Source: CANNDT01 sp945876205 (lineage in GTDB: Bacteria > Acidobacteriota > Vicinamibacteria > Vicinamibacterales > UBA2999). Taken from it: DNA of 21,176 bases. Positions 1 to 8,100 of the stretch are shown in pieces; position 1 is the stretch's first letter, and each line of letters begins with the position of its first letter. The notes below the pieces were generated by a model. That model was not told the origin of the DNA. It did no database searches and saw only the letters and a list, made by a program, of their open reading frames with translations. Where the stretch lies: assembly GCA_947503365.1 (NCBI GenBank), contig CANNDT010000083.1:1-21176 (forward strand), given 5' to 3'. A program made the position numbers and the translations under genes.

Positions 1-494
1 GGCGCGGCGGAGGCCAGCAGCGCGCTTTCGTCGTCCCCTTCCTCCATCCGCGCATGGACGACGATGGGGACCGTGCCCTGCAGGACTGCCGACCACGCTG
101 CCATCGACGCTTCCATCGCGCGTTTCAGGACGGCACCCTCCTGCGCATCGAGAAACCCCGTGCCGGGCGCGTCGGTGTAGACGATCTCGAACGTTACGCC
201 CGACGCGGCGCGTACCGACGACCGCGGATACGAGTCGACGAAGGCGCGGGCCACCGACCGCCCGAGCCGGGTAATTTCAATCTGCGGTGCCGTCAGGCGC
301 GCGCACGTCGTCCCCGGGCGGCCCTGCGTATTGCGAACGAAGGACATCCCGTACACGGGCACTCGGTACCCGCTCGGCGTAACGTGAACGCCTGGCCCGC
401 CCGCACCGGCGGTCTGGCCGTTGACCGAAACCGTCCAGAAGGCGAGCACGCTCGCGGCCGCGAGCGCAGAAATCAACCGTCGCAACATGCTCAT
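1..494 (-). CDS. Secreted protein of unknown function (5' part only, runs off the window)
   Basis: This reading frame is open on the minus strand from ATG at 494 to the window edge, giving about 164 N-terminal residues. It starts MSMLRRLISALAAASVLAFW and continues to VNGQTAG, a typical Sec signal peptide with likely cleavage near residues 26-28, so the product is exported. The mature part has a single Cys near residue 64 and a stretch around residues 105-150 (GTGFLDAQEGAVLKRAMEAS, then AAWSAVLQGTVPIVVHA). That pattern resembles the region before the main domain in some large secreted PA-domain or metalloprotease-like proteins; this is from memory and weak. A second in-frame ATG lies at 488. 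There is no Shine-Dalgarno, but a TACCGT box lies 7 nt before the ATG. The function is unknown. The gene is downstream of, and codirectional with, the truncated solute-binding protein gene, 97 bp away. Confidence 0.7.
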   Translation of the reverse strand, partial: MSMLRRLISALAAASVLAFWTVSVNGQTAGAGGPGVHVTPSGYRVPVYGMSFVRNTQGRPGTTCARLTAPQIEITRLGRSVARAFVDSYPRSSVRAASGVTFEIVYTDAPGTGFLDAQEGAVLKRAMEASMAAWSAVLQGTVPIVVHARMEEGDDESALLASAA

Positions 495-501
495 GTTTTA
501 G

Positions 502-507
502 ACGGTA
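502..507 (-). promoter_or_regulatory. Candidate -10 box (TACCGT) close to the start of the secreted protein gene
   Basis: TACCGT fits a TANNNT -10 element and ends 7 nt before the ATG at 494. With no Shine-Dalgarno present, this would give a leaderless or nearly leaderless transcript. No clear -35 is visible. It is one of several such boxes in the window; alone it could be chance. Confidence 0.3.
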
Positions 508-591
508 CGTCCTACGGCTGAGCTGGTCAAGGCGCGAGTGTCAGGTAATGCAGCGGAAGCGCCCGGTCAATGCGGGCGACGAACGCGTGCG

Positions 592-1236
592 TCAGGCGCT
601 GATGCGGGTCGCCCGTGCCAGCACTTGCGGCGCGTCGTGGCTGTTGGACCCGGGTCCGGTACCGCCGATGGCAATCGGCTCGGCACGCCCGATGAGATCC
701 CGGAATGTCTTCACCGGTGCGTCGGAGCGAATGATACAGACGTTGGGGTCATCGTAGGAACTGCCCAGCCAGTTGAACTTCAGGATGTGGAACTGCACCC
801 CCTCTCCACCGGTGAGCTGGTTCATCACCCGCGCCTCGTGGAACAGGCCGATCACCGTGCCGTCCTTCGGGGCCACGTTGAACAGGTTGTTGGCTGCCAC
901 CAGTCCCGCCTCCGCCCGGTATGTTGACGACATGACGGTGGGCGTGCCAGGGATGTGCCTGCCGAGGTGGCGCGCCACCAGACGGGCGGTGGTGTCGAAC
1001 CCGCCGCCCGCCCCGGAGCCGACGATGATGCTGACGGTCTTGCGACGGTAGGCCGCGGCCGCGGCCTGGTCGTCGGCGGTGAGCGTCGGTGACAGCGTCG
1101 ATGAATCAGCGCCAATGGCCGCAACGGCACCCACCGGCGCGCCGCTCGGGATCGTGGTCGCGTCGTCCGCCGGCGACGACGGTCGGCAGGCGGCAAGCAG
1201 TAGCACACCCGACAGGGTAAGCAGACGGCGCAACAC
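592..1236 (-). pseudogene. TctC/Bug-type tripartite tricarboxylate transporter substrate-binding lipoprotein, C-terminally truncated
   Basis: The frame begins with GTG at 1236, preceded by GAGG at a suitable distance. The first residues form a lipoprotein signal ending VLLLAAC, so Cys17 would be lipidated. A low-complexity linker follows, then from about residue 67 the start of a periplasmic binding fold: TVSIIVGSGAGGGFDTTARL, AANNLFNVAPKDGTVIGLF, NWLGSSYDDPNVC and GGTGPGSNSHDAPQVLARAT. These are the domain-1 signatures of the Bug/TctC family, which binds small carboxylates for TctAB-type transport. Family members are about 300-330 residues, but this frame stops at 214, just where the second lobe should start, so the ligand cleft would be incomplete. 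No tctA or tctB is in the window. It is probably a decayed gene; a sequencing frameshift or deletion is the alternative. After the stop, another frame stays open for about 25 codons (GDPHQRLTHAF to LTLAP) but does not restore a recognisable second lobe. Confidence 0.7.
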
Positions 1237-1307
1237 GCCGCCTACCTCATATCAGAAGGACGAGAATAACCGCGGGCGCGGTATCGGCGCCGCCGGGAGA
1301 CCACGTC

Positions 1308-1372
1308 TACCAACCACGAACCGGACCTGAACACGAACCAAGAAGAGGGAACTTGGAACGGCGAACAGCAGC
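1308..1372 (-). repeat. GAAC-word intergenic repeat, one copy of a dispersed 22-bp core (1318-1339)
   Basis: The 136-bp spacer between recJ and the truncated transporter gene ends in a run of GAAC-containing words. Positions 1318-1339 match, with one mismatch, the 22-bp core seen at 3292-3313 and, inverted, at 3133-3154 and 8053-8073. The rest of the spacer (1237-1307) shows only a short GC-rich imperfect palindrome near 1277-1294. Confidence 0.7.
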
Positions 1373-3091
1373 TCAGTTCTCGGGTGCTTTGAAGTCGGCG
1401 ACGGAGAGCTGCAAGTACTTCTCCCCGTTCCACGTGTCCTGCTCCAGCGAGAACGCCAGGTCGATCGCGGCGCGGTGCTCGGCGACGAAGCTTTCGCGCT
1501 CGGAGGCGCGCCAGGCGATGCCGCGGATGACGCGGCCGTCCTGCTTGAAGGACATCTTGAGATGCCGCTCCTTGAGCACGCGGGGACCGTCGATGACCTC
1601 GACGCCGGTGGCGCGGAAGACGGGGCACGGGTTGCCGGCGCCGAACGGCGCGAGCAACGACAGCTCGGATACGACCTGGGGGCTCATCGAACGAAATGCC
1701 AGCGTCCCGTCGATCCACAGCCGCGGACGCAGGTCATCGGGCTGCAGGATGCCGTCGGCATGATCGTTCACGCGTAACCGCAGCTCGCGGATCCGCGCCG
1801 ACTCGAGCGTCAGCCCCGCCGCCTGCTTGTGCCCGCCGAACTTCGTCATCACCTCCGCGCACGATTCCAGCGCGGCCAGCATGTTGAACCCGGGAATGCT
1901 CCTGCAGGATCCGTGAGCGACATCGCCATCGATCGACAGCACGATCGCCGGCCGGTGAAACGCATCCACGAGCTTGGAGGCGACGATGCCGATGACGCCG
2001 CGGTGCCAGCCGTCGCCGGCGACGACGATGATGGTGCGCGAACCGACCTCGAGGTCGGTTTCGACGATCTTCTTCGCCTGCGCGACGATCTCCGCTTCTT
2101 CCTGCTGACGGCGGATGTTCTCGGAGTTGAGCTGCTCGGCCAGGAGCTTCGCTTCTTCAGCCATGGTCTCGTCCGACGCGAGCAGGAGTCGCGCGGCGAG
2201 ATCGGGAGTGCTCATGCGGCCGGCGGCGTTGATGCGCGGCGCCACCATGAAGCCGATGTTGTAGCTGTCGATTTCCTTGCCGGTGAGGCCGCAGACGTCG
2301 AGCAGCGACCGCAGCCCAATCTTGTGCGGGCCCGCTGAGAGCATGCCGAGCCCCAGCTTGGCGATGATGCGGTTCTCCCCCATCAACGGCACGACGTCGG
2401 CGAGCGTGCCGATCGCCGCGATTTTGACGAACGCGGGCAGCCAGCTCGAGCGGCCCGACTTCGCGCAGAGCGCCTGCACCAGCTTCAGCGCCACGCCAAC
2501 GCCGGCGAGATTCTTGTCGGGATACGTGCAGTCGTGCCGCTTCGGGTTGATCACCGCCAGCGCCTTCGGCAGCGAGGTGTCGGGCTCGTGGTGGTCGGTG
2601 ATGATCAGGTCGAGCCCGAGCGCCGTCGCGCGGTCCGCCGCTTCAGCCGCCCGGATACCGCAGTCAACCGAGATCACCAGGCGCACGCCGTCCGCATGCA
2701 GGCGATCGAGAGCCGCGGGCTGCAGGCCGTAGCCGTCGCGAATCCGCTCGGGAATGAAATGAATGACGTCGGCGCCCAGGAGCTCGAGTGCGCGCCGGAG
2801 AATGACCGTCGAGGTGACGCCGTCCACGTCGTAGTCGCCGTGAATGGCGATCCGCTCCTTGCGCGCGATCGCGCCGAGGATTCGCTCCACGGCGGGTGCC
2901 ATGTCTCTCAGCGCGAACGGGTCGTGCAGGTCAGCCAGCGATGGAGACAGGAATTGCCGCGCCCGTTCCGTCTCGCCGAATCCGCGGATGCAGAGCAGCC
3001 TGGCCATCACGGGCGAGACCTGCAGCTCGGCACCCAGGCGCGTCGCCGCCTCGTCGTCGCACGGCTTCTCCTGCCAGATTCGGGGCTTCAT
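1373..3091 (-). CDS. recJ: Single-stranded-DNA-specific 5'-3' exonuclease RecJ
   Basis: RecJ degrades single-stranded DNA 5' to 3' in RecF-pathway recombination, mismatch repair and fork processing. The 572-residue product matches the usual length of about 570. It contains the DHH phosphoesterase motifs: HGDYDVDGVTST with metal-binding D86, D88 and D90, VISVDCGI around residue 140, and TDHHEP with D166-H167-H168. NLAGVGVALKL and APRINAAGRMSTPD follow. The DHHA1 domain motif FGGHKQAAGLTL and a C-terminal OB-fold-like segment complete the family order. I chose ATG at 3091 (MKPRIWQEKPCDD) because the 24 codons open upstream are translated GAAC repeat (PEPNLNTNPERGT), not RecJ sequence. No strong Shine-Dalgarno precedes it. 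The gene is the last of the codirectional group guaA-dnaE-accA-recJ, 250 bp after accA. Confidence 0.97.
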   Translation of the reverse strand: MKPRIWQEKPCDDEAATRLGAELQVSPVMARLLCIRGFGETERARQFLSPSLADLHDPFALRDMAPAVERILGAIARKERIAIHGDYDVDGVTSTVILRRALELLGADVIHFIPERIRDGYGLQPAALDRLHADGVRLVISVDCGIRAAEAADRATALGLDLIITDHHEPDTSLPKALAVINPKRHDCTYPDKNLAGVGVALKLVQALCAKSGRSSWLPAFVKIAAIGTLADVVPLMGENRIIAKLGLGMLSAGPHKIGLRSLLDVCGLTGKEIDSYNIGFMVAPRINAAGRMSTPDLAARLLLASDETMAEEAKLLAEQLNSENIRRQQEEAEIVAQAKKIVETDLEVGSRTIIVVAGDGWHRGVIGIVASKLVDAFHRPAIVLSIDGDVAHGSCRSIPGFNMLAALESCAEVMTKFGGHKQAAGLTLESARIRELRLRVNDHADGILQPDDLRPRLWIDGTLAFRSMSPQVVSELSLLAPFGAGNPCPVFRATGVEVIDGPRVLKERHLKMSFKQDGRVIRGIAWRASERESFVAEHRAAIDLAFSLEQDTWNGEKYLQLSVADFKAPEN

Positions 3092-3341
3092 AAAAGAACT
3101 CTGTCGTTCACGCTTCCGGGTTCCACGTTCCGGGTTCGTGTTCAGGTTCGGTTCTGGGTTCACTGTTCCGGTTACAGGTTCGGAGGTTCGCAGGTTCGCG
3201 TAACTTCGAACGAATCCCCGAACCCCGAACCGTCGAACTGCTAAACGCCGAACACTGAACGCCGAACACTAAACACTGAACTCCGAACATCGAACCGAAC
3301 CTGAACACGAACCGGGCACCAGGAACTCGGAAGTTCGAACC
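3092..3341. repeat. accA-recJ spacer: long imperfect inverted repeat of GTTC and GAAC words
   Basis: The left half (about 3105-3205) is made of GTTC words (GGGTTC, CGGTTC, AGGTTCG) and the right half (about 3205-3345) of GAAC words (CCGAACACTGAAC and similar). The outer arms 3133-3154 and 3292-3313 are perfect 22-bp reverse complements, with the repeat core GGTTCGTGTTCAGGTTCGG in the left arm. The switch lies near the TTCGAA palindrome at 3205-3210. On either strand the whole spacer could fold into a long, interrupted hairpin. No gene or clear promoter was seen in it. Confidence 0.85.
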
Positions 3342-4307
3342 TCATGGTTCAGTAATCCCCACGCTCCCCATCGCGCGGAATTTCTGGTAGCGGGTCTCGA
3401 GGCGCGTGACCGGATCCATCGCCGACACCGACGCGAGCGTGCGCTCGAGCGCCGTGTCGAGCAGCGCCGCGGCCAGCTCGTGGTTCGTGTGCGCGCCGCC
3501 GATCGGCTCGGGGACGATCTCATCGATGATCCCGAATCCGAGCAGGTCGGGGGCGGTGAGCTTGAGCGCCTTCGCAGCCTCGACCTTGCGGGCCGAGTCG
3601 CGCCAGAGAATCGCCGCGCACCCCTCTGGCGGGATCACGCTGTAAATCGAGAACTCGTGCATCAGGATCCGGTCGCCGATCGCGATCCCCAGCGCGCCGC
3701 CGCTGCCGCCCTCGCCGTGGACAACGACGACGATCGGCGTGTCGAGCGCCGCCATCTCGCGCAGGTTGAAAGCGATCGCCTCGGAGATGCCGCGCTCTTC
3801 GGACTCAACGCCCGGATACGCCGCCGGCGTATCGATAAACGCGATCACCGGCCGCTGGAACTTCTCGGCAAGCTTCATCGCGCGGAGCGCCTTCCGGTAG
3901 CCCTCAGGCTTCGCGTAACCGAAGTTCCTGAACACTTTCTGCTTCGTATCGCCGCCGCTCCCCTTGTGATGACCGACGATGAGCACCGGCTCGTCCTTGT
4001 AGCGGGCAAACCCCGCCACGATCGCGTGGTCGTCGGCAAACCGGCGGTCGCCGGCGATCTCGGTGAACTCGGTGAACAACCGGTTGACGTAGTCGAGTAC
4101 CGACGGCCGGTTGGAGTGCCGGGCCACCAGCACCCGCTGCCACGGCGTCAGGTGCTTGTAGATCTCGCCGCGGATCGACTCGATGCGGCGATACAGCCCG
4201 TCGATCGACTGCTGGCGCTGGTCCGTCTGCGGCATCATCGAGAGCGCCTCGATCTCCTTCAGCAGGACGGCAATCGGCTCTTCAAATTCCAACGTATCAG
4301 ACGGCAT
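3342..4307 (-). CDS. accA: Acetyl-CoA carboxylase carboxyltransferase, alpha subunit
   Basis: AccA pairs with AccD to transfer the carboxyl group from biotin-BCCP to acetyl-CoA, forming malonyl-CoA, the first committed step of fatty-acid synthesis. The product has 321 residues, against 319 in E. coli. The N-terminus shows the usual FEEPIAVLLKEIEAL helix, followed by TPWQRVLVARHSNRP and RLFTEFTEIAGDRRFADD. The crotonase-fold core has VGHHKGSGGDTKQKVFRNFG, FIDTPAAYPGVESEERG (residues 158-173), oxyanion-hole glycines in HGEGGSGGALGIAIGDRI (197-214) and SVIPPEGCAAILWRD (223-237). The N-terminal zinc ribbon found in AccD and in fused subunits is absent, as expected for AccA. ATG at 4307 fits the family start. 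accD is not in the window. The gene lies between dnaE (141 bp upstream) and recJ, on the same strand. Confidence 0.97.
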   Translation of the reverse strand: MPSDTLEFEEPIAVLLKEIEALSMMPQTDQRQQSIDGLYRRIESIRGEIYKHLTPWQRVLVARHSNRPSVLDYVNRLFTEFTEIAGDRRFADDHAIVAGFARYKDEPVLIVGHHKGSGGDTKQKVFRNFGYAKPEGYRKALRAMKLAEKFQRPVIAFIDTPAAYPGVESEERGISEAIAFNLREMAALDTPIVVVVHGEGGSGGALGIAIGDRILMHEFSIYSVIPPEGCAAILWRDSARKVEAAKALKLTAPDLLGFGIIDEIVPEPIGGAHTNHELAAALLDTALERTLASVSAMDPVTRLETRYQKFRAMGSVGITEP

Positions 4308-4448
4308 ACGGTCCCACGCGCCACAGAGACGGTCGCCTTCGCTGACGGCTTCGGCGCCCCGAGCAGAGATTGGCTTGCCGCGCCGTAGCCTTGGCGAAGG
4401 CGGGTGGCTTGTCTCGATGGTAGGGGGTTGGCATGACAGGGCAGGTCA
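4308..4448. repeat. dnaE-accA spacer with an inverted GCCTTCGC/GCGAAGGC element
   Basis: This 141-bp spacer has inverted arms GCCTTCGC (4335-4342) and GCGAAGGC (4394-4401) with GCC/GGC-rich sequence between them, including GCCGTAGCCTTGGCGAAGG. I recall similar 'CTTCGCCAAGGCTACGGC' words as spacer repeats in environmental bacterial genomes; that is not tested here. No convincing promoter for accA and no U-tract terminator for dnaE was seen. Confidence 0.5.
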
Positions 4449-7400
4449 TTATCTGAGGCTGACGGAGCCAGCTCCACATATCTTCTCAACCTCGGCCACA
4501 AGGCGCTCCGAGGGGCGCACCTTGATCTGGGCGTTGATATCCAGCTTGATCCGCAGTTTCAGGTCGGGTTCCTGGAGCTCGATGGCCACGCGGCGGTCGC
4601 CCTTGTGCTGGATCAGCACGTCCCAGAGCTTGACGAACGTGTCACGGTCATGCGGCGGCGCCGACATCCGAATCGCTACCGACTTGGCCAGCCGCTCGCG
4701 GACGATGTCGATGGGATGGATCTCCGACGCCAGCACCCGCGTCGTCTCGTCGTCGCGCTCGAACTTGCCTTTGACGAGCACCATCTGGGCGTTCTCCCCC
4801 ATGTGCCCGTACTGCTTGAACGCTTCGGGAAAGACCACGATTTCGACGCTTCCGGTCGCATCGTCCAGCATGAAGACGCACATGCGGTCGCCCTTCTTGG
4901 TCTTCAACGGACGCAGGCCAGAGACGATACCGCCGATCGAGACCTCTTCCCCGCCGCGCTTGTCGCGCCAGTTCGCGCCGCCGCCATCCTGGGTGGAAGC
5001 TTTCGGAGGAGGGGGCGGTGCGGGAGCGTCGATGTCGTCGACGACGTCCTTCTTCGCCGCCAGCTCGGTAGTCGACTTCGCGCCGTAGAGGCGGAGGTCG
5101 TCGGCATACCGGTCCATCGGGTGGCCGGTCCAGTAGAGACCGAGCGTTTCTTTCTCGAACTGGAGCTGCTCGAGGTCGGTCCAGGCCGGCACATTGGGAA
5201 GCGGCACGTCCGCGGGATTGTGCTCCGGTCCACCGCCGAAGAGGTCGGACTGCCCGAGATCCTTGTCGCGCTGCGTGCGGCTGCCGTGCTCGCAGGCGCT
5301 GTCGATGGCGGCAAACAGCCGCGCCCGGGCCGCGAGTGCCGAAGCAGCGTCAGCGCCGCTGACGAGCGAGTCGCACGCGCCTGATTTGACGAGCGCTTCG
5401 AACACGCGTTTGTTGGCGATGCGCATGTCGAGAATCTCGCAGAGCGCGTGGAGCGAGGGAATGCGTCCGCCCAGCGCGGTGCGCGCCTCGAGAATGGCGT
5501 TGATGGCGCCCTCGCCAAGTCCCTTGATCGCCGTGAGACCGAAGCGGACGCCCTTGCCCGGCTCCACCGAGAAGTTCAACTGGCTCTGGTTGATGTCGGG
5601 CGGCAGCAGCGGGATGCTCCGGTCACGCGCCTCGGCCAGGTACATCGCCAGCTTGTCGGTGTTCTGCGCTTCAATCGTAAAGAGCGCCGCCGCGAAGTGC
5701 CACGGGAAGTTCGCCTTGAGGTATCCGGTCTGATACGCCAGCAGCGCGTAGGCGGTCGAGTGCGACTTGTTGAAGCCGTAGCCGGCAAAGAATTCGATCA
5801 GCTCGAAGAGCTTGACGGCCTTCTTCTCGTTGACGCCCTTCGCTCTTGCGCCGTCGAGAAACGCCTCCTTCTGCTTCGCCATGACCTTGGGGTCTTTCTT
5901 GCCCATGGCCTTGCGAAGCACGTCGGCTTGCCCGAGGGTGAAGCCCGCCACCGCCTGCGCGATGCGCATCACCTGTTCCTGGTAGGCGATGACGCCGTAG
6001 GTGTCTGAGAGGATCGGCTCGAGCTGCGGCAGCTCGTACTTGAATTCCCTCCTGCCCGACTTGCGCTCGACCCAGTCGTCCACCATGCCGCTCTTGAGCG
6101 GGCCGGGACGGTAGAGCGCATTCAACGCAATCAGGTCGTCGAGCCTGGCCGGCTTGGCCTTGCGGAGCAATTCACGCATCCCCGAGCTCTCGAACTGGAA
6201 GATGCCGTAGGCGGCGCCTTCGCCGAACACCTTGAAGGTCTTCGGGTCGTCGAGCGGGATGTTGTCGATGTCGAGCGTGATCCCTTCGGTCCGCTTGATC
6301 TCCTTGATCGCATCGTCGATCAGCGTGAGCGTGCTCAACCCGAGGAAGTCCATCTTCAGGAGGCCGACACGCTCGACCTCCTTCATGTTCCACTGGGTCG
6401 TGATTTCGTCGCGCGCCCCCTTGTAGAGCGGCGCGTAGTCGGTGACCGGTCCTGGCGCGATGACGACGCCGGCGGCGTGCACCGAGGCGTGGCGCGACAT
6501 GCCTTCGAGGCGGCGGCCGATGTCGAGCACTTCCTTGACCTTCGGGTCTTTCGCCGCCATGTCCTTGAGGACGGCGTTCTCGGCGAGCGCCTTGTCCAGG
6601 GTCATGTCGAGCGCCGGCGGGATCTGCTTGGCGATGCGGTCGACGTCCGCGTACGACATCTCCATCACGCGGCCGACGTCCCGCACGACCGCCTTCGCCT
6701 TCATCGTCCCGAAGGTGATGATCTGCGCGACGTTCTCGCGCCCGTACTTGCGGGTGACGTAGTCGATCACCTCGCCGCGGCGCCGCTCGCAGAAGTCGAC
6801 GTCGATGTCAGGCATCGAGATGCGCTCGGGGTTGAGGAAGCGCTCGAAGATGAGGTCGAAATCGATCGGGTCGACGTCGGTGATGCGCATGCACCAGGCG
6901 ACGAGCGACCCGGCGGCCGATCCGCGGCCGGGGCCGACGGGGATGTGCTCTTCGCGGGCGTAGCGGATGAAGTCCCAGACGATCAGCAGGTATCCCGGAA
7001 ACCCCATCTGCTTGATCATCTCGATCTCGTACTCGAGACGACGGTCGTACTCGTCGATGGTGTGACGCAGGCGTCCCTCGGCGGCGAGCTGCCTGAGACG
7101 CGTCATCCGCTGCGCGAAGCCTTCGCGCGCCACGTACTCGAAGTACGAATCGAGGGTGAAGCCCTCGGGCACGCCGAAGGTCGGCAGGTGGTTCTGCCCC
7201 TTGGGGATCAGGACGTCGCACCGCTCGGCGATCAGCATCGTGTTGCGCACGGCGTCGAGATGATCCTTGAACACCACCGACATCTGCTCGGCGGTCTTGA
7301 GGAAGAACTGGTCGCCGGTGTAGCGCATCCGCTGCGCGTCGTTGACGGTCTTGCCGGTGCCGATGCAGAGCAGGATGTCGTGCGGCTGCGCATCGCCCTG

Positions 7401-8030
7401 CCGGAGGTAGTGGACGTCGTTGGTGGCGACCAGCGGCAGGTTGAGCTCTTTCGCCAGCGGGACGAGCCCGCGGTTGACGATCAACTGCTCCTCGATGCCC
7501 TGGTACTGCATCTCGAGGAAGAAGTTGTTCGGCCCCATGATGTCGCGCAGCCGCGCCGCCGCTTCGAGTGCCGGCCGCGCCTGTTCGATCTTGAGCGCGC
7601 TGGCGACTTCGCCCTTCAGGCAACTGCTGAGCGCGATCAGTCCCTTGGAGTGCTGCGCGAGCAGTTCCTTGTCGATCCGCGGACGGTAGTAGAAGCCTTC
7701 GGTGTAGCCAGCGGAGACCAGCTTGATGAGGTTCTTGTAGCCTTCGTTCGTCTCGGCGAGCAGGACGAGGTGATTGGTCTCGCTCTGTGGCCCCGTCTTC
7801 TCGTGACGGCTGCCGGACGCGACGTAGACCTCACAGCCGAGGATCGGCTTCAGCCCGCGATCCCGCGCGTGATCGTGAAAGATCACCGACGAGAACATGT
7901 TGCCGTGCTCGGTGACCGCCAGCGACGGCATCTTCAGCTTGACTGCTTCGTCCAGCAGTTCGTCGATTCGGCACGCGCCGTCGAGGAGCGAGAACTCGGT
8001 GTGGAGGTGGAGGTGGACGAACTCGTTCAC
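4449..8030 (-). CDS. dnaE: DNA polymerase III alpha subunit (replicative polymerase)
   Basis: This is the catalytic subunit of the chromosomal replicase, family C, DnaE1 type. The product has 1193 residues (E. coli 1160). Order: PHP domain at the N-terminus (FVHLHLHTEFSLLDGA, then LAVTEHGNMFS); palm with GPGRGSAAGSLVAWC and ISMPDIDVDFCERRR, placing catalytic acidic residues at D408 and D410, with the third at D561 in KMDFLGLSTLTL; fingers with LYRPGPLKSGMVDDWVERK and AYQEQVMRIAQAVAGFTLGQ; YGFNKSHSTAYALLAYQTGY; helix-hairpin-helix region (AIKGLGEGAI); internal beta-clamp binding motif QSDLFG starting at Q927; and a C-terminal OB fold (SIGGIVSGLRPLKTKKGDRM) after a Pro-rich linker near residue 1003 (APAPPPPPK). 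GTG at 8030 starts the PHP domain exactly as in the family and has a GGAAGGTGGAAGC purine tract upstream. It lies 70 bp downstream of guaA. Confidence 0.98.
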   Translation of the reverse strand: MNEFVHLHLHTEFSLLDGACRIDELLDEAVKLKMPSLAVTEHGNMFSSVIFHDHARDRGLKPILGCEVYVASGSRHEKTGPQSETNHLVLLAETNEGYKNLIKLVSAGYTEGFYYRPRIDKELLAQHSKGLIALSSCLKGEVASALKIEQARPALEAAARLRDIMGPNNFFLEMQYQGIEEQLIVNRGLVPLAKELNLPLVATNDVHYLRQGDAQPHDILLCIGTGKTVNDAQRMRYTGDQFFLKTAEQMSVVFKDHLDAVRNTMLIAERCDVLIPKGQNHLPTFGVPEGFTLDSYFEYVAREGFAQRMTRLRQLAAEGRLRHTIDEYDRRLEYEIEMIKQMGFPGYLLIVWDFIRYAREEHIPVGPGRGSAAGSLVAWCMRITDVDPIDFDLIFERFLNPERISMPDIDVDFCERRRGEVIDYVTRKYGRENVAQIITFGTMKAKAVVRDVGRVMEMSYADVDRIAKQIPPALDMTLDKALAENAVLKDMAAKDPKVKEVLDIGRRLEGMSRHASVHAAGVVIAPGPVTDYAPLYKGARDEITTQWNMKEVERVGLLKMDFLGLSTLTLIDDAIKEIKRTEGITLDIDNIPLDDPKTFKVFGEGAAYGIFQFESSGMRELLRKAKPARLDDLIALNALYRPGPLKSGMVDDWVERKSGRREFKYELPQLEPILSDTYGVIAYQEQVMRIAQAVAGFTLGQADVLRKAMGKKDPKVMAKQKEAFLDGARAKGVNEKKAVKLFELIEFFAGYGFNKSHSTAYALLAYQTGYLKANFPWHFAAALFTIEAQNTDKLAMYLAEARDRSIPLLPPDINQSQLNFSVEPGKGVRFGLTAIKGLGEGAINAILEARTALGGRIPSLHALCEILDMRIANKRVFEALVKSGACDSLVSGADAASALAARARLFAAIDSACEHGSRTQRDKDLGQSDLFGGGPEHNPADVPLPNVPAWTDLEQLQFEKETLGLYWTGHPMDRYADDLRLYGAKSTTELAAKKDVVDDIDAPAPPPPPKASTQDGGGANWRDKRGGEEVSIGGIVSGLRPLKTKKGDRMCVFMLDDATGSVEIVVFPEAFKQYGHMGENAQMVLVKGKFERDDETTRVLASEIHPIDIVRERLAKSVAIRMSAPPHDRDTFVKLWDVLIQHKGDRRVAIELQEPDLKLRIKLDINAQIKVRPSERLVAEVEKICGAGSVSLR

Positions 8031-8036
8031 GCTTCC

Positions 8037-8098
8037 ACCTTCCCGGTTCCACGTTCGTGTTCAGGTTCGGTTCGCACGTTCATGGTTCGCGGTTCCGC
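8037..8098 (-). repeat. GAAC-word intergenic repeat with a copy of the dispersed core (8053-8073)
   Basis: Nearly the whole guaA-dnaE spacer consists of GTTC words on the plus strand. Positions 8053-8073 match 21 bases of the core found inverted or direct at three other sites. On the coding (minus) strand this copy and the one at 3133-3154 both lie just upstream of a gene start (dnaE and recJ) in the same orientation. Confidence 0.75.
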
Positions 8099-8100
8099 AC

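Noticed and set aside
54..521. Plus-strand coding frame at the left edge
   Set aside because: It is antisense to a minus-strand frame with a clear signal peptide. Its translation is Arg/His-rich with no motif.
3092..3163. RecJ start at 3163
   Set aside because: The additional residues (PEPNLNTNPERGTRKRERQS) are translated GAAC repeat; the 572-residue form from 3091 matches the family length.
1308..3345. CRISPR array in the GAAC/GTTC repeat spacers
   Set aside because: Words are 4-9 nt, degenerate and unevenly spaced. There are no uniform repeats with unique spacers and no cas genes.
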